This document shows, piece by piece, positions 43,287 through 51,335 of a stretch of DNA of 64,000 nt. Made by a program: the position numbers and the translations under genes. Location: assembly GCF_000010805.1 (NCBI RefSeq), contig NC_012520.1, positions 1 to 64,000 on the forward strand. The letters run 5' to 3'. The notes below the pieces were generated by a model. It was not told where the DNA came from. It ran no database searches and saw only the letters and a program-made list of their open reading frames with translations. Origin of the DNA: Rhodococcus opacus B4 (GTDB lineage: Bacteria > Actinomycetota > Actinomycetes > Mycobacteriales > Mycobacteriaceae). Each line of letters opens with the position of its first letter. The stretch's first letter is position 1.

Positions 43287-45623
43287 TCAGGGTTCTCCGT
43301 GTCGGACTTGCACGATCGGCAGCAGGGTCACGGTCGGGGACGTACCGATCTCTCGTGGGGTGGGCCCGGCGGGTGTAGGGAGGTCGGTGAGGCGCTCGAG
43401 CAGCGCCGCGACGGCGGTGTGTCCGTCATCGACGGCGGCGCGTTCGTCGTCGGTGAGCGGGATGCTGGTGAGCATGCGTTGTAGGTTGCCGCTGGCCTCG
43501 AGTAGCTGGGCTTTGCTGGAGTCTTTCGGCGTGTAGAAGTCGCAGCGTGCGCAGGCCATCCGGTGCTGGCACTGCTCGAAAAAGGTGTAGCTGCACCAGC
43601 CGTGGCCGAGGTCGTAGTGCTGCCAGGGTTGGCCGGTGGCGGCGCCGCCGGAGGTGACGGCGTCGCGGTCGACGAGCACTTCGATGGTGCGTACGTTGCG
43701 GGCGAAGTAGCCGGCTTCGTTGTAGGCCTTGGACAGCGTGTTCGGGGTGATTTTCGCGTAGTGCTGGGTGGTGTTCGGGGTGCGGTGGCCGAGCCAGGCC
43801 TGCAGCTCGAACAGTGTCATCGGTTCCTTGGCGTTGTAGAGCTGGGTCGCGATCGTGGAGCGGGCCCGGTGACTGGTGATGTTGCCGCGGACGTCGCTGC
43901 TCGGAACACCGGCCTTGGCGCAGAGCGCGGGAATGATCGTGCGGTTGATGTAGTTCTTTGCGACCGGGTGCGCGCGGAAGGCGAAGAGCATGTCCACCTG
44001 TTCGCTGGTCTTGCGGTCGAGTGTCTTCGGCTGAGGCGGGCGCAGGGCTTGCCAGGCCTCGAGCGCCTGTCCCAGAAGGGGATCGACGGGTTTCGTGAAC
44101 GCGGTGCCGGTCTTGTGGACGGGGACCTCCAGCAGGCAGACGGCGTCCTCAGCGAGCACGTCGGGTGAGTCGGCAGCAATGGGCTGACCGTCGTGTTGCC
44201 AACGCACGCAGCCAACTCGCAGCCGCGATAGCTCGTCGCTGCGCAGTCCGCCGAAGAGCCAGGTCAGTGTGATCGCCCGGATCAGCTCCATTGGGTAGTA
44301 GGTGTGGGCGGAATTGCCGGGCAGGTCACTCGAGTCGAGATTGAGCCCGGCCCAGAGCAGCTTCGCCCACACATCGTCGGCAATGACACGCGGGTTGGTG
44401 CCGATCAGTGCGGACACGCTGCGGGGCAGTGCGAGTGCCCGGGCCGGGTCGAAGCGACGATCGATCCATTCCCACTCCTGGCAGTCGCGGAAGAAGGTGC
44501 GGGTGGCCATGAGAATGTGGGCTTTGGTGCGTGGGGAGATCGGGTCTCCGGTGCGGGCGCGGAGGTGGTCGCGGCGTTGGACGTAGTCGCCGACGGTCAT
44601 GCGGTCCACGGCCGCGACCCAGGCGGCGCTGGTCTGGCGGGTCCATTGCCCGGGTTCGGTGATCTCGGGATGTTCGGCGGCGAGCCACCGCCCGGCCTTG
44701 GCCAGGATGGTGCGGATGGTCCTGCGGACCCGCGGGGTGAGCGTGGAGGTGTCGTGCCAACGGGCGACCCAGTTGGCCCAGCTGTCGGTGGTGCCTTCGA
44801 TGACGGCGTAGGGGTTGTCTCCGGTGCGCACCGGCGGGTCGCAGTGTCCGAGTGCGGCGACGGCACGTTGGAGCGCGTAGAGCATCTCGCCTTGGTGATC
44901 GTTGGTGGCTGGGTGCACGCGCAGCCGGTCGAATGCCGCGGTATCCAGATCCTCGAGCCTGGAACTGCGGTTGATCAGCAGGGCCTGGCTGAGCCCCCCG
45001 CGCAGTCGGTGTTTGCCGATAAAGACGCCGCGGTACCCCCACTGGTCCAGGACCGCGCTGGCCTGGCGCATCGACTCCTCGATCGCCTCGGCGCCGAAGA
45101 CGAGGCGGGCCAGGTGCAGCCGGTTGAATGTGCCCAATAGTTGGAAGGCGTCGAAGCTGCCGAGCAGATAGGCCAGAGCGACGAGGAAGGGACGCACGGT
45201 GGTCTCGGTAGGCAGTTCCCTGGCCGCGACGAAGGCCTCGGCGCTCGAACCACACAGCTGCGCCCAGTCCTCGCTCGTCCACGCCCAGTAGGACCGGCCG
45301 GTGTCCGCGCAGTTCTGCAAGATGATAGCGGCCGCGTGCGCCCCGGCCCGCCGAAACCGGGCGTCATCGCCATGATGCAACCCGGCCCGCGCGGTGTCGA
45401 GCGGCTCGACGAGCCGCACCAGCGCCGTCCAGTGGGTCGCGGTCCGGCGTGGGATTCCCCGCGCTCTATTGCGGCGCAACGCCTTCGGGCTCAAATCGCG
45501 CAGTGCTCGGCGCTCCGCATCGGTCAGCTCCTCCCGGCGATCGTAGCGTTCGAGGGACACCGGAAACGTCGACGCCGGCCACGTGGCATCCGCCTCGCCG
45601 ACGGCACGAACCGCGGCGGTCAC
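43287..45623 (-). CDS. Tyrosine recombinase, TnpB-of-Tn554 type
   Basis: 778 residues from GTG 45623, which overlaps the previous stop as GTGA; the frame extends further upstream without support. A core-binding region (about 370-470) precedes the catalytic domain: R in FGGLRSDELSRLRVG, K in VPVHKTGTAF, HRAR in SHRARSTIATQL, GH in LQAWLGHRTPNT and the nucleophile Y in TTQHYAKIT. After it comes the Cys-rich stretch GWCSYTFFEQCQHRMACARC typical of these long recombinases. It works together with its partner in transposition of the element. Confidence 0.85.
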   Translation of the reverse strand: MTAAVRAVGEADATWPASTFPVSLERYDRREELTDAERRALRDLSPKALRRNRARGIPRRTATHWTALVRLVEPLDTARAGLHHGDDARFRRAGAHAAAIILQNCADTGRSYWAWTSEDWAQLCGSSAEAFVAARELPTETTVRPFLVALAYLLGSFDAFQLLGTFNRLHLARLVFGAEAIEESMRQASAVLDQWGYRGVFIGKHRLRGGLSQALLINRSSRLEDLDTAAFDRLRVHPATNDHQGEMLYALQRAVAALGHCDPPVRTGDNPYAVIEGTTDSWANWVARWHDTSTLTPRVRRTIRTILAKAGRWLAAEHPEITEPGQWTRQTSAAWVAAVDRMTVGDYVQRRDHLRARTGDPISPRTKAHILMATRTFFRDCQEWEWIDRRFDPARALALPRSVSALIGTNPRVIADDVWAKLLWAGLNLDSSDLPGNSAHTYYPMELIRAITLTWLFGGLRSDELSRLRVGCVRWQHDGQPIAADSPDVLAEDAVCLLEVPVHKTGTAFTKPVDPLLGQALEAWQALRPPQPKTLDRKTSEQVDMLFAFRAHPVAKNYINRTIIPALCAKAGVPSSDVRGNITSHRARSTIATQLYNAKEPMTLFELQAWLGHRTPNTTQHYAKITPNTLSKAYNEAGYFARNVRTIEVLVDRDAVTSGGAATGQPWQHYDLGHGWCSYTFFEQCQHRMACARCDFYTPKDSSKAQLLEASGNLQRMLTSIPLTDDERAAVDDGHTAVAALLERLTDLPTPAGPTPREIGTSPTVTLLPIVQVRHGEP

Positions 45624-46681
45624 GCCGGACCCGTCCCGTCGGGTGCGGTGAGCATGCTGATGCGCTGCGCATGCAGGTGCGTCATTGCACGATTCAGCTT
45701 CTCCGCAAGATCCCGACCCGACAGGTGAATATAGGTCAGCGTCGACTCGGTGGAACGGTGCCCGGCGAAGGTTGCGATCGCATGCAGCTCCCAGCCCATT
45801 CGCGCCAGGTCGGTCAGACACAGGTGTCGGGTGGTATGCGTAGAGAACTGCGGAACATCAGCAGCCAACGCGACTCGCCGCACCACCTTCGACCAGCTCC
45901 ACAAGCTCAGCGGCTCACCGAAATTGCGCCGTGACTCGGACAAGAACAGCGGCCCCCGGGCGCGGCTGATCCCGGCCCGGTGGGCGAGGTAGCCCGACAG
46001 CAGCACCCCGGTCGCCGCAGAGTACGGCACCACCCGCCCTCGACGGGTCTTGGTCGTCTCCGGCCGCACCCGCAGCATGCGGTGCGCGGGATCGAGATCG
46101 TCGGTACGGAGCGAGCACAGCTCTTCACGGCGCAGCGCCGAGTCGTAGGCCAGCGCCAGCATCAGCCGGTTACGGATCGGCTCGAGCCGGAAAACGTCGA
46201 GCAGCTGCAACCACTCGGCCTCGCCGGGGATCCACGGCAACTTGACCATCCGCGGGACGAGCGGCCGGGGCTGCCCACCGAAGTGCCGGCCCGGCGTGTA
46301 ACGCCCGCGACCGACCGGGTTGGACTCGCGGACCCCCTCCTCGACCAGGAAGTCGTAGAACAACCGCACCGGAACCAGTCGCTGCTGCAGCGTCGCGTTC
46401 GCCAGACCCGAACCCGAGTCCAACGCGACAACATTGGTACCGCGCCGACTCGGTCGAGTCCGCAAGTCCCTTACAAACAAGGCGATTTGGGCCCGGGTCG
46501 CGACAACCGGATCGACGCCTTCACGCTCGCAGACGAGCAGGTACTCGGCCAGGCCGCGAGCGTACGCATCGATCGTGCGAGGCGCCCGCCCCAGATCGGT
46601 CCAGATCTGCAACCACTCGGCCGCCCGCTCGTGCCGGCACAGGACCGGCCACTTCTCTTCCAAGATCATCGACACAGTCAA
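45620..46681 (-). CDS. Tyrosine recombinase, TnpA-of-Tn554 type
   Basis: 353 residues. SAM-like N-terminal domain (TIDAYARGLAEYLLVCEREG) and an intact catalytic set: R in DSALRREELCSL, K in TTKTRRGRVVPYS, H-x-x-R in STHTTRHLCLTDL, GH in TFAGHRSTEST and Y in LTYIHLSGRD. It is the first gene of the element and overlaps the second. The size equals Tn554 TnpA. Confidence 0.88.
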   Translation of the reverse strand: MTVSMILEEKWPVLCRHERAAEWLQIWTDLGRAPRTIDAYARGLAEYLLVCEREGVDPVVATRAQIALFVRDLRTRPSRRGTNVVALDSGSGLANATLQQRLVPVRLFYDFLVEEGVRESNPVGRGRYTPGRHFGGQPRPLVPRMVKLPWIPGEAEWLQLLDVFRLEPIRNRLMLALAYDSALRREELCSLRTDDLDPAHRMLRVRPETTKTRRGRVVPYSAATGVLLSGYLAHRAGISRARGPLFLSESRRNFGEPLSLWSWSKVVRRVALAADVPQFSTHTTRHLCLTDLARMGWELHAIATFAGHRSTESTLTYIHLSGRDLAEKLNRAMTHLHAQRISMLTAPDGTGPA

Positions 46682-47200
46682 CAGGGCCCCTCAGCTCGTG
46701 GTGACACCGCGGGACGAACAACCGACCCCCGGCGTGATTCCACGTAACTAATAAGAACAACCACGAGGATCCCACCGGGATGTAGGTTATGTCCCCACAC
46801 CACTTGGTATCGACAGCCGTAGCGGTGAAGTCTCGCATCACCAGATCCGGCACCGACGGAGCCGACTTGTCCGCGACGGTCGTGCGCTTGCTGCGGCGCA
46901 GGTGCCTGCCCACCACGTGGTGGATTCGCATCAGCCGGGTCACCCGTTTGCGGTTGATCTTGCGTCCGCGGGAGCGGAGTTCGGCGTGAACCCGCGGGGC
47001 ACCGTAGGCGCTCCGGTGCTCGGCATGAATGGCGCGGATCTCGGCGACCGTCGCGGCTTCCTCGGCCTGGCGCTCGACTCGGGCCGGCTCCGTGATCAGG
47101 TGCTTGTAGTAGCCGGAACGGGAGGTCCCGAGCACCCGGCACAGCCGCTGCACGCCGAACTCGGCGCGATGGTCGGAGATGAAGTCCCAGCGGCGGGTCT

Positions 47201-47524
47201 TCACTTCACCTCCTTTGCGAAATACGCGGCCGCCCGGCGCAGAATCTCGCGTTCGAGCTGCCATTCCTTTTCCGCACCGCGCAGCCGCGCATTCTCCGCG
47301 CGCAGCCGCGCGAGCTCGTCCGCCTCGGTCCCGTCGGCGCCGGTACTGCGGTCCTGCGAGCGCGCGTTACGGGCGGTGTCCTTGCGGACCCACGTCCGTA
47401 GCGTTTCGCCACTGACGCCCACATCCGCGGCCACCGCCGCGTACGTGCGTTTGCCGTCGGCCGCGCGATACAACGCGACCGCGTCTTTCCGGAATTCCTC
47501 CGTGTACAGAGACTGGCGTCCCAC
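47201..47524 (-). CDS. IS3 transposase OrfA (second IS type)
   Basis: 107 residues from GTG 47524, which has AGGAGG nine bases upstream. A longer frame would begin with a GTG inside the terminal repeat. HTH (TYAAVAADVGVSGETLRTWV) and coiled coil (ELARLRAENARLRGAEKEWQ) as expected. OrfB follows in another phase. Part of the gene is repeated at 48639-48863 by the tandem duplication. Confidence 0.85.
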   Translation of the reverse strand: MGRQSLYTEEFRKDAVALYRAADGKRTYAAVAADVGVSGETLRTWVRKDTARNARSQDRSTGADGTEADELARLRAENARLRGAEKEWQLEREILRRAAAYFAKEVK

Positions 47525-47668
47525 CTCGACATCCCTCCTGGCTCTCCTAGAACCATTGTCCGGGGTGTCCACTCAAAGGGTGCAGCCTCAGGTACGACCG
47601 GACGGTCGGTGAAGATCCCACGCAGGCAAGTGGCAGCGGTCAAGGACGGGATGCTTCGACGGCGCATT

Positions 47669-47700
47669 GAAGGGGGTACCGGTTGTTCTGATACCCCTTC
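47669..47700 (-). terminator. Hairpin after the duplicated membrane operon
   Basis: GAAGGGGGTA (47669-47678) pairs with TACCCCTTC (47692-47700) with one bulged base. It is beyond the stop at 47805 on the minus strand and is repeated at 49008-49039. Confidence 0.45.
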
Positions 47701-47804
47701 ACTTCTCTACATCTCGGCGTACGCGCCCCCTGAATCCCTGGACTGAAGAAGCTTTCCTCTCCATTCCGGGATGAATAACGGCCAATAGATAATTGACCTC
47801 CACG

Positions 47805-48203
47805 TTAGTTGGAGCCTGATGCCCCACTCTCGGGTTCCCTCGCCCGATCCACGATCTCGTTGAGATGGCATTGCTCTTCACTGGGGCCGCTGTAGCGGAA
47901 AGGAAAGTTCGGGTTTTCCCTTTGGTTTTTCAGCACATCGATCTGCTGCTGTGCGCAATTCGTTACGGCTGGAGTAGGAGGAGGAGATTCGCCCACCAAA
48001 GTGAAAATCCCCGCAACAATTGCTGATGCGAACAGGAACGCGCCAGTTATTACGGCGATTGACCCAGGTCGGTCAATGGAAGACGTTAGGGCGGGGTTCG
48101 GTTGAGGGGGTGCTGGTTGTTGGTGTAAGACGATGTTGGGTGGGGTGTTGTTCAGAAAAAACCGTCCGATAGCCGCCTGGATTTCGGCATCCGATGTTGT
48201 CAA
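47805..48203 (-). CDS. Single-pass membrane protein, second of a pair (copy 1)
   Basis: 132 residues, start overlapping the partner's stop (ATGA). Proline-rich cytoplasmic start (HQQPAPPQPNPALTSS), one transmembrane helix at about 48-70 (SIAVITGAFLFASAIVAGIF), then an outer domain with two cysteines (CAQQQIDVLKNQRENPNFPF, EEQCHLNEIVDRA) that could form a disulphide. AT-richer than its surroundings. Function unknown. It lies directly beside IS3 and is repeated exactly at 49144-49542. Confidence 0.65.
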   Translation of the reverse strand: MTTSDAEIQAAIGRFFLNNTPPNIVLHQQPAPPQPNPALTSSIDRPGSIAVITGAFLFASAIVAGIFTLVGESPPPTPAVTNCAQQQIDVLKNQRENPNFPFRYSGPSEEQCHLNEIVDRAREPESGASGSN

Positions 48204-48679
48204 CTACTCGGCCTATTGCGAGGAGCGGGTGAGTCAAGCTGGTCAAACGTAAGCGCAGCTTCGCGCGAAAGTTGCTTGACTGCGTCCTCGTATCGATAAC
48301 GCACGCGTGGGAATTGATATACGACATAGATAACTAGGGCTATAGCTCCTATAAGAGTAAGCGCCATAGTCGAAAGGCTAAGTGGCGACTGTTGGAGCGT
48401 GGTCCACTTCAGCGCGATGATCGTCAGGTCAATGACCAATGTTGCGATTGCCATGCCAAGGCCTAGACGGAGTTTCGCACGGGACGCGTGGAAGCGAGAG
48501 CGGAGCTCCTTGGAGAGTCCGTTGACGCTGTCTTTGTAGATCTCCTGCATCTCGCGGATCTGCCACACCTCACGATCCATGTCGGGATCATACTTGTCGG
48601 ACCGGATGCTTCGGGGCGGATCTGAGACAGGGTGAACTCTAGAACGCCAGTACCTCGGCTTCATGCGAACTCGCGACAC
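48200..48679 (-). CDS. Two-helix membrane protein, first of a pair (copy 1)
   Basis: Up to 159 residues; ATG 48580 (MDREVWQIREMQEIYKDSV) is an alternative start. A cytoplasmic helix (YKDSVNGLSKELRSRFHASR) precedes two transmembrane helices (LGMAIATLVIDLTIIALKW and LSTMALTLIGAIALVIYVVY), then a C-terminal helix (YRYEDAVKQLSREAALTFDQ). The topology resembles small SLATT/DUF4231-type 2TM effectors, but I see no diagnostic motif. With its overlapping partner it forms a compact two-gene unit. Exact copy at 49539-50018. Confidence 0.65.
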   Translation of the reverse strand: MSRVRMKPRYWRSRVHPVSDPPRSIRSDKYDPDMDREVWQIREMQEIYKDSVNGLSKELRSRFHASRAKLRLGLGMAIATLVIDLTIIALKWTTLQQSPLSLSTMALTLIGAIALVIYVVYQFPRVRYRYEDAVKQLSREAALTFDQLDSPAPRNRPSS

Positions 48680-48863
48680 GACACACTACCGTCGACTCGA
48701 CCGGCTTCGCCGCCGGGTCCTTGCGGACCCACGTCCGTAGCGTTTCGCCACTGACGCCCACATCCGCGGCCACCGCCGCGTACGTGCGTTTGCCGTCGGC
48801 CGCGCGATACAACGCGACCGCGTCTTTCCGGAATTCCTCCGTGTACAGAGACTGGCGTCCCAC
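48639..48863 (-). pseudogene. Truncated orfA made by the duplication
   Basis: Identical to OrfA up to GVSGETLRTWVRKD, then it runs across the duplication junction at 48716/48717 into unrelated sequence (PAAKPVESTVVCRVASSHEA). It keeps the HTH but lacks the coiled coil. If made, it could bind IS ends as an inhibitor. Confidence 0.75.
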
Positions 48864-49143
48864 CTCGACATCCCTCCTGGCTCTCCTAGAACCATTGTCC
48901 GGGGTGTCCACTCAAAGGGTGCAGCCTCAGGTACGACCGGACGGTCGGTGAAGATCCCACGCAGGCAAGTGGCAGCGGTCAAGGACGGGATGCTTCGACG
49001 GCGCATTGAAGGGGGTACCGGTTGTTCTGATACCCCTTCACTTCTCTACATCTCGGCGTACGCGCCCCCTGAATCCCTGGACTGAAGAAGCTTTCCTCTC
49101 CATTCCGGGATGAATAACGGCCAATAGATAATTGACCTCCACG

Positions 49144-49542
49144 TTAGTTGGAGCCTGATGCCCCACTCTCGGGTTCCCTCGCCCGATCCACGATCTCGTT
49201 GAGATGGCATTGCTCTTCACTGGGGCCGCTGTAGCGGAAAGGAAAGTTCGGGTTTTCCCTTTGGTTTTTCAGCACATCGATCTGCTGCTGTGCGCAATTC
49301 GTTACGGCTGGAGTAGGAGGAGGAGATTCGCCCACCAAAGTGAAAATCCCCGCAACAATTGCTGATGCGAACAGGAACGCGCCAGTTATTACGGCGATTG
49401 ACCCAGGTCGGTCAATGGAAGACGTTAGGGCGGGGTTCGGTTGAGGGGGTGCTGGTTGTTGGTGTAAGACGATGTTGGGTGGGGTGTTGTTCAGAAAAAA
49501 CCGTCCGATAGCCGCCTGGATTTCGGCATCCGATGTTGTCAA
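49144..49542 (-). CDS. Single-pass membrane protein, second of a pair (copy 2)
   Basis: Identical to the protein of 47805-48203: proline-rich start, one membrane helix and a two-cysteine outer part. It keeps the overlap with its partner. Doubling the operon doubles its dosage. Confidence 0.65.
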   Translation of the reverse strand: MTTSDAEIQAAIGRFFLNNTPPNIVLHQQPAPPQPNPALTSSIDRPGSIAVITGAFLFASAIVAGIFTLVGESPPPTPAVTNCAQQQIDVLKNQRENPNFPFRYSGPSEEQCHLNEIVDRAREPESGASGSN

Positions 49543-50018
49543 CTACTCGGCCTATTGCGAGGAGCGGGTGAGTCAAGCTGGTCAAACGTAAGCGCAGCTT
49601 CGCGCGAAAGTTGCTTGACTGCGTCCTCGTATCGATAACGCACGCGTGGGAATTGATATACGACATAGATAACTAGGGCTATAGCTCCTATAAGAGTAAG
49701 CGCCATAGTCGAAAGGCTAAGTGGCGACTGTTGGAGCGTGGTCCACTTCAGCGCGATGATCGTCAGGTCAATGACCAATGTTGCGATTGCCATGCCAAGG
49801 CCTAGACGGAGTTTCGCACGGGACGCGTGGAAGCGAGAGCGGAGCTCCTTGGAGAGTCCGTTGACGCTGTCTTTGTAGATCTCCTGCATCTCGCGGATCT
49901 GCCACACCTCACGATCCATGTCGGGATCATACTTGTCGGACCGGATGCTTCGGGGCGGATCTGAGACAGGGTGAACTCTAGAACGCCAGTACCTCGGCTT
50001 CATGCGAACTCGCGACAC
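49539..50018 (-). CDS. Two-helix membrane protein, first of a pair (copy 2)
   Basis: Identical to the protein of 48200-48679. The sequence upstream differs: this copy keeps the original 5' flank (GCCGGTTGGCAGG), whereas copy 1 has orfA sequence upstream. Only this copy is sure to have the native promoter region. Confidence 0.65.
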   Translation of the reverse strand: MSRVRMKPRYWRSRVHPVSDPPRSIRSDKYDPDMDREVWQIREMQEIYKDSVNGLSKELRSRFHASRAKLRLGLGMAIATLVIDLTIIALKWTTLQQSPLSLSTMALTLIGAIALVIYVVYQFPRVRYRYEDAVKQLSREAALTFDQLDSPAPRNRPSS

Positions 50019-50248
50019 GACACACTACCGTCGACTCGACCGGCTTCGCCGCCGGTTGGCAGGTGGTGGCGCGGCAGTCGTACGGCACTGCCGATGCACC
50101 GGCCATCCACTGACGAGGAATCACCCCGAAAGAACCACTGGACAGCAGATATCTGCCCGGTGTTCTCGCCCGAGAGAGTACGGGGAGCAGCGTCCGGCGC
50201 CGTCTCGGATGCGTGGCACGGGACTTGTTCAAAAAGAACGCCGCAGTC

Positions 50249-50293
50249 TGTCACACAAGCCTCTTCGAACGGATCTTCCTCCAGATAGAAGCC
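50249..50293 (+). promoter_or_regulatory. Shared TGTCAC-N16-GGATCTTCC element, copy 4
   Basis: TGTCACACAAGC at 50249, GGATCTTCCTCC from 50271 (16 bases after TGTCAC) and AGATAGAAGCCCACTT, the last part close to copy 2. Only 20 bases separate it from the start at 50313, so the RNA would start within or just after it. Confidence 0.65.
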
Positions 50294-50312
50294 CACTTCA
50301 GGAGGAGATCCC

Positions 50313-50672
50313 ATGCACCCCAGTCAACCTCAGCAGCCCATCAAGCCAGCACGGAATGCAGCAGGCCTGTCCGACGAGGACCAACTGTCTCTGTTGATGG
50401 CGGCCCCATTGATTCTGGGCCTCCTTGTCGCGGCTCTTCCGGCGATGTCGACCAAGGCGACTGCGTGGCTGCTCGCTCACGATCTCATCGTTGGGGCTTC
50501 GGCGTCACCGTTGGTGACTATCCCTGGCACGGAAGGTGCCGGCCTCGACCTCCGCCGGTTGATCATCGTCGTGGCAGTTCTTGTGCTCGCTGCGACTCTG
50601 GCTCTCAGCGGAGTGCGGCGCTCCATCGATCGTCGCCGACAGCAGCGGTTGCGCCGCGGGGACAGTGCATGA
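50313..50672 (+). CDS. Small membrane protein under the shared element
   Basis: 119 residues with a strong TCAGGAGGAG site. Two transmembrane helices (about 28-45, LLMAAPLILGLLVAALPAMS; about 83-103, LRRLIIVVAVLVLAATLALS) and a short basic end (RRSIDRRRQQRLRRGD). It is under the same promoter-like element as the transfer operon and coupling ATPase, so a role in mating (pore, exclusion or regulation) is likely but not shown. Confidence 0.7.
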   Translation: MHPSQPQQPIKPARNAAGLSDEDQLSLLMAAPLILGLLVAALPAMSTKATAWLLAHDLIVGASASPLVTIPGTEGAGLDLRRLIIVVAVLVLAATLALSGVRRSIDRRRQQRLRRGDSA

Positions 50673-50695
50673 GCACAGGGGTGATTGTTGCCGAG

Positions 50696-51163
50696 CTATC
50701 GAGAAGGAAGCGGTCGATTCCGTGCGCGGATGAATGCGTCACGGATTGTCCGTTCTTCCAGGCGCAGAGCCTCAGCGAGTGCTGTGGTATGTCGATCGGA
50801 CAGGCTTCCTTCGCCCCGCTCGATTCGGCCGATGGTGGTGGTGCTGAGTCCGGTTCGGTCTGCGACGTGTTTCTGCGTCAATCCCGCAAGATTCCGCAGG
50901 TCGGCGATGGTCCGACTGTCTTCCGGGACGACGACGAGGCGGTCGAGGGGTATTCCCAGCTTTTCGGCGGCCCGGGCGAGGTGGTCGGGCTGAGGGTGCG
51001 TTCGCGAGGTTTCCCAGTTGTGGATGGTGGTCGGGTCGACGCCTATTGCGCGGGACAGGTCGCCGCGCGTGATTCCGGCAGTAGTGCGCGCGTCTTCGAG
51101 GGCCTGAGGCTTGAAGCCGTTCAGGGGCGCTCTCACTGCGATTTTCCGTTCATCGCTGGACAT
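50696..51163 (-). CDS. Double-HTH XRE-family regulator
   Basis: 155 residues from ATG 51163 (MSSDERKIAVRAPLNGF); upstream codons in frame lack support. Two consecutive Cro/CI-type helix-turn-helix domains: ARTTAGITRGDLSRAIGVDP with TTIHNWETSRTHPQPDHLAR (about 25-70), and LRNLAGLTQKHVADRTGLST with TTIGRIERGEGSL (about 90-130). Tandem HTH proteins often bind asymmetric operators. It is convergent with the small membrane gene and divergent from the gene at 51336, whose spacer likely holds its operator. Confidence 0.8.
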   Translation of the reverse strand: MSSDERKIAVRAPLNGFKPQALEDARTTAGITRGDLSRAIGVDPTTIHNWETSRTHPQPDHLARAAEKLGIPLDRLVVVPEDSRTIADLRNLAGLTQKHVADRTGLSTTTIGRIERGEGSLSDRHTTALAEALRLEERTIRDAFIRARNRPLPSR

Positions 51164-51335
51164 CCTATTGAAGATGTAGATACCATCGTTGCATGCCGGG
51201 TTTAAATTCCAGTGGTAAATGCGATGCGGTGCAGCGCTGACGATCACTCGCTGAACTCGAACCCGGTGCGCTCGAGTACGAACAGTTCCCACGTACATGC
51301 GGCCTGACCAGCCGCTAAACGGAAAAGAGCATCCG

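Larger units (their letters stand above)
43263..46743 (-). mobile_element. Tn554-like element with two tyrosine recombinases
   Basis: Short terminal inverted repeat GTGGAATCA (43263-43271) / TGATTCCAC (46735-46743). It holds only two overlapping tyrosine-recombinase genes, ending 16-62 bases from the termini. It separates two halves of an IS3 transposase that join in sense outside it, with short unmatched spacer bases on either side and no clear target duplication. That is the way Tn554-type elements insert. The third small gene (tnpC) usual for Tn554 is absent. Confidence 0.75.
41357..47204 (-). pseudogene. IS3 transposase orfB split into three pieces
   Basis: N-terminal part 46750-47204 (RLCRVLGTSRSGYYKHLITE to KWCGDITYIPVGSSWLFLL); middle part 43104-43259 (ATVIDIFSRRVVGWSIADHM to VIFHSDRGSQ); C-terminal part 41357-41650 (QYTAAAFVDVCRRHGI, ALAESFFQGLKREWL). 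The breaks are the Tn554-like element between WLFL and ATVID, and the IS30 element between Q and Y of HSDRGSQY. All catalytic residues survive in the separate pieces, so both insertions are young. Confidence 0.88.
41325..47590 (-). mobile_element. IS3-family element (second type) carrying two nested elements
   Basis: Terminal inverted repeats: TGAGGTTGCCCCTCGGGAGT...GACACC at 41325 and, inverted, TGAGGCTGCACCCTTTGAGT...GACACC ending at 47590, with the 4-bp target duplication GGTA on both sides (41321-41324 and 47591-47594). Without the nested IS30 (41651-43100) and Tn554-like element (43263-46743) it would be about 1.33 kb. It is unrelated in sequence to the 1,365-bp IS3 elsewhere in the window. 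Confidence 0.9.
47378..50055. repeat. Exact tandem duplication of 1,339 bp
   Basis: 47378-48716 is repeated at 48717-50055 without a difference that I could find; all four open frames are identical between copies. Each unit contains the 5' part of orfA, the IS3 right end, a terminator and a two-gene membrane operon. The outer junctions are within orfA on the left and before TTGGCAGGTGG on the right. No longer repeat flanks it. It is a very recent event or an assembly artefact. Confidence 0.9.
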
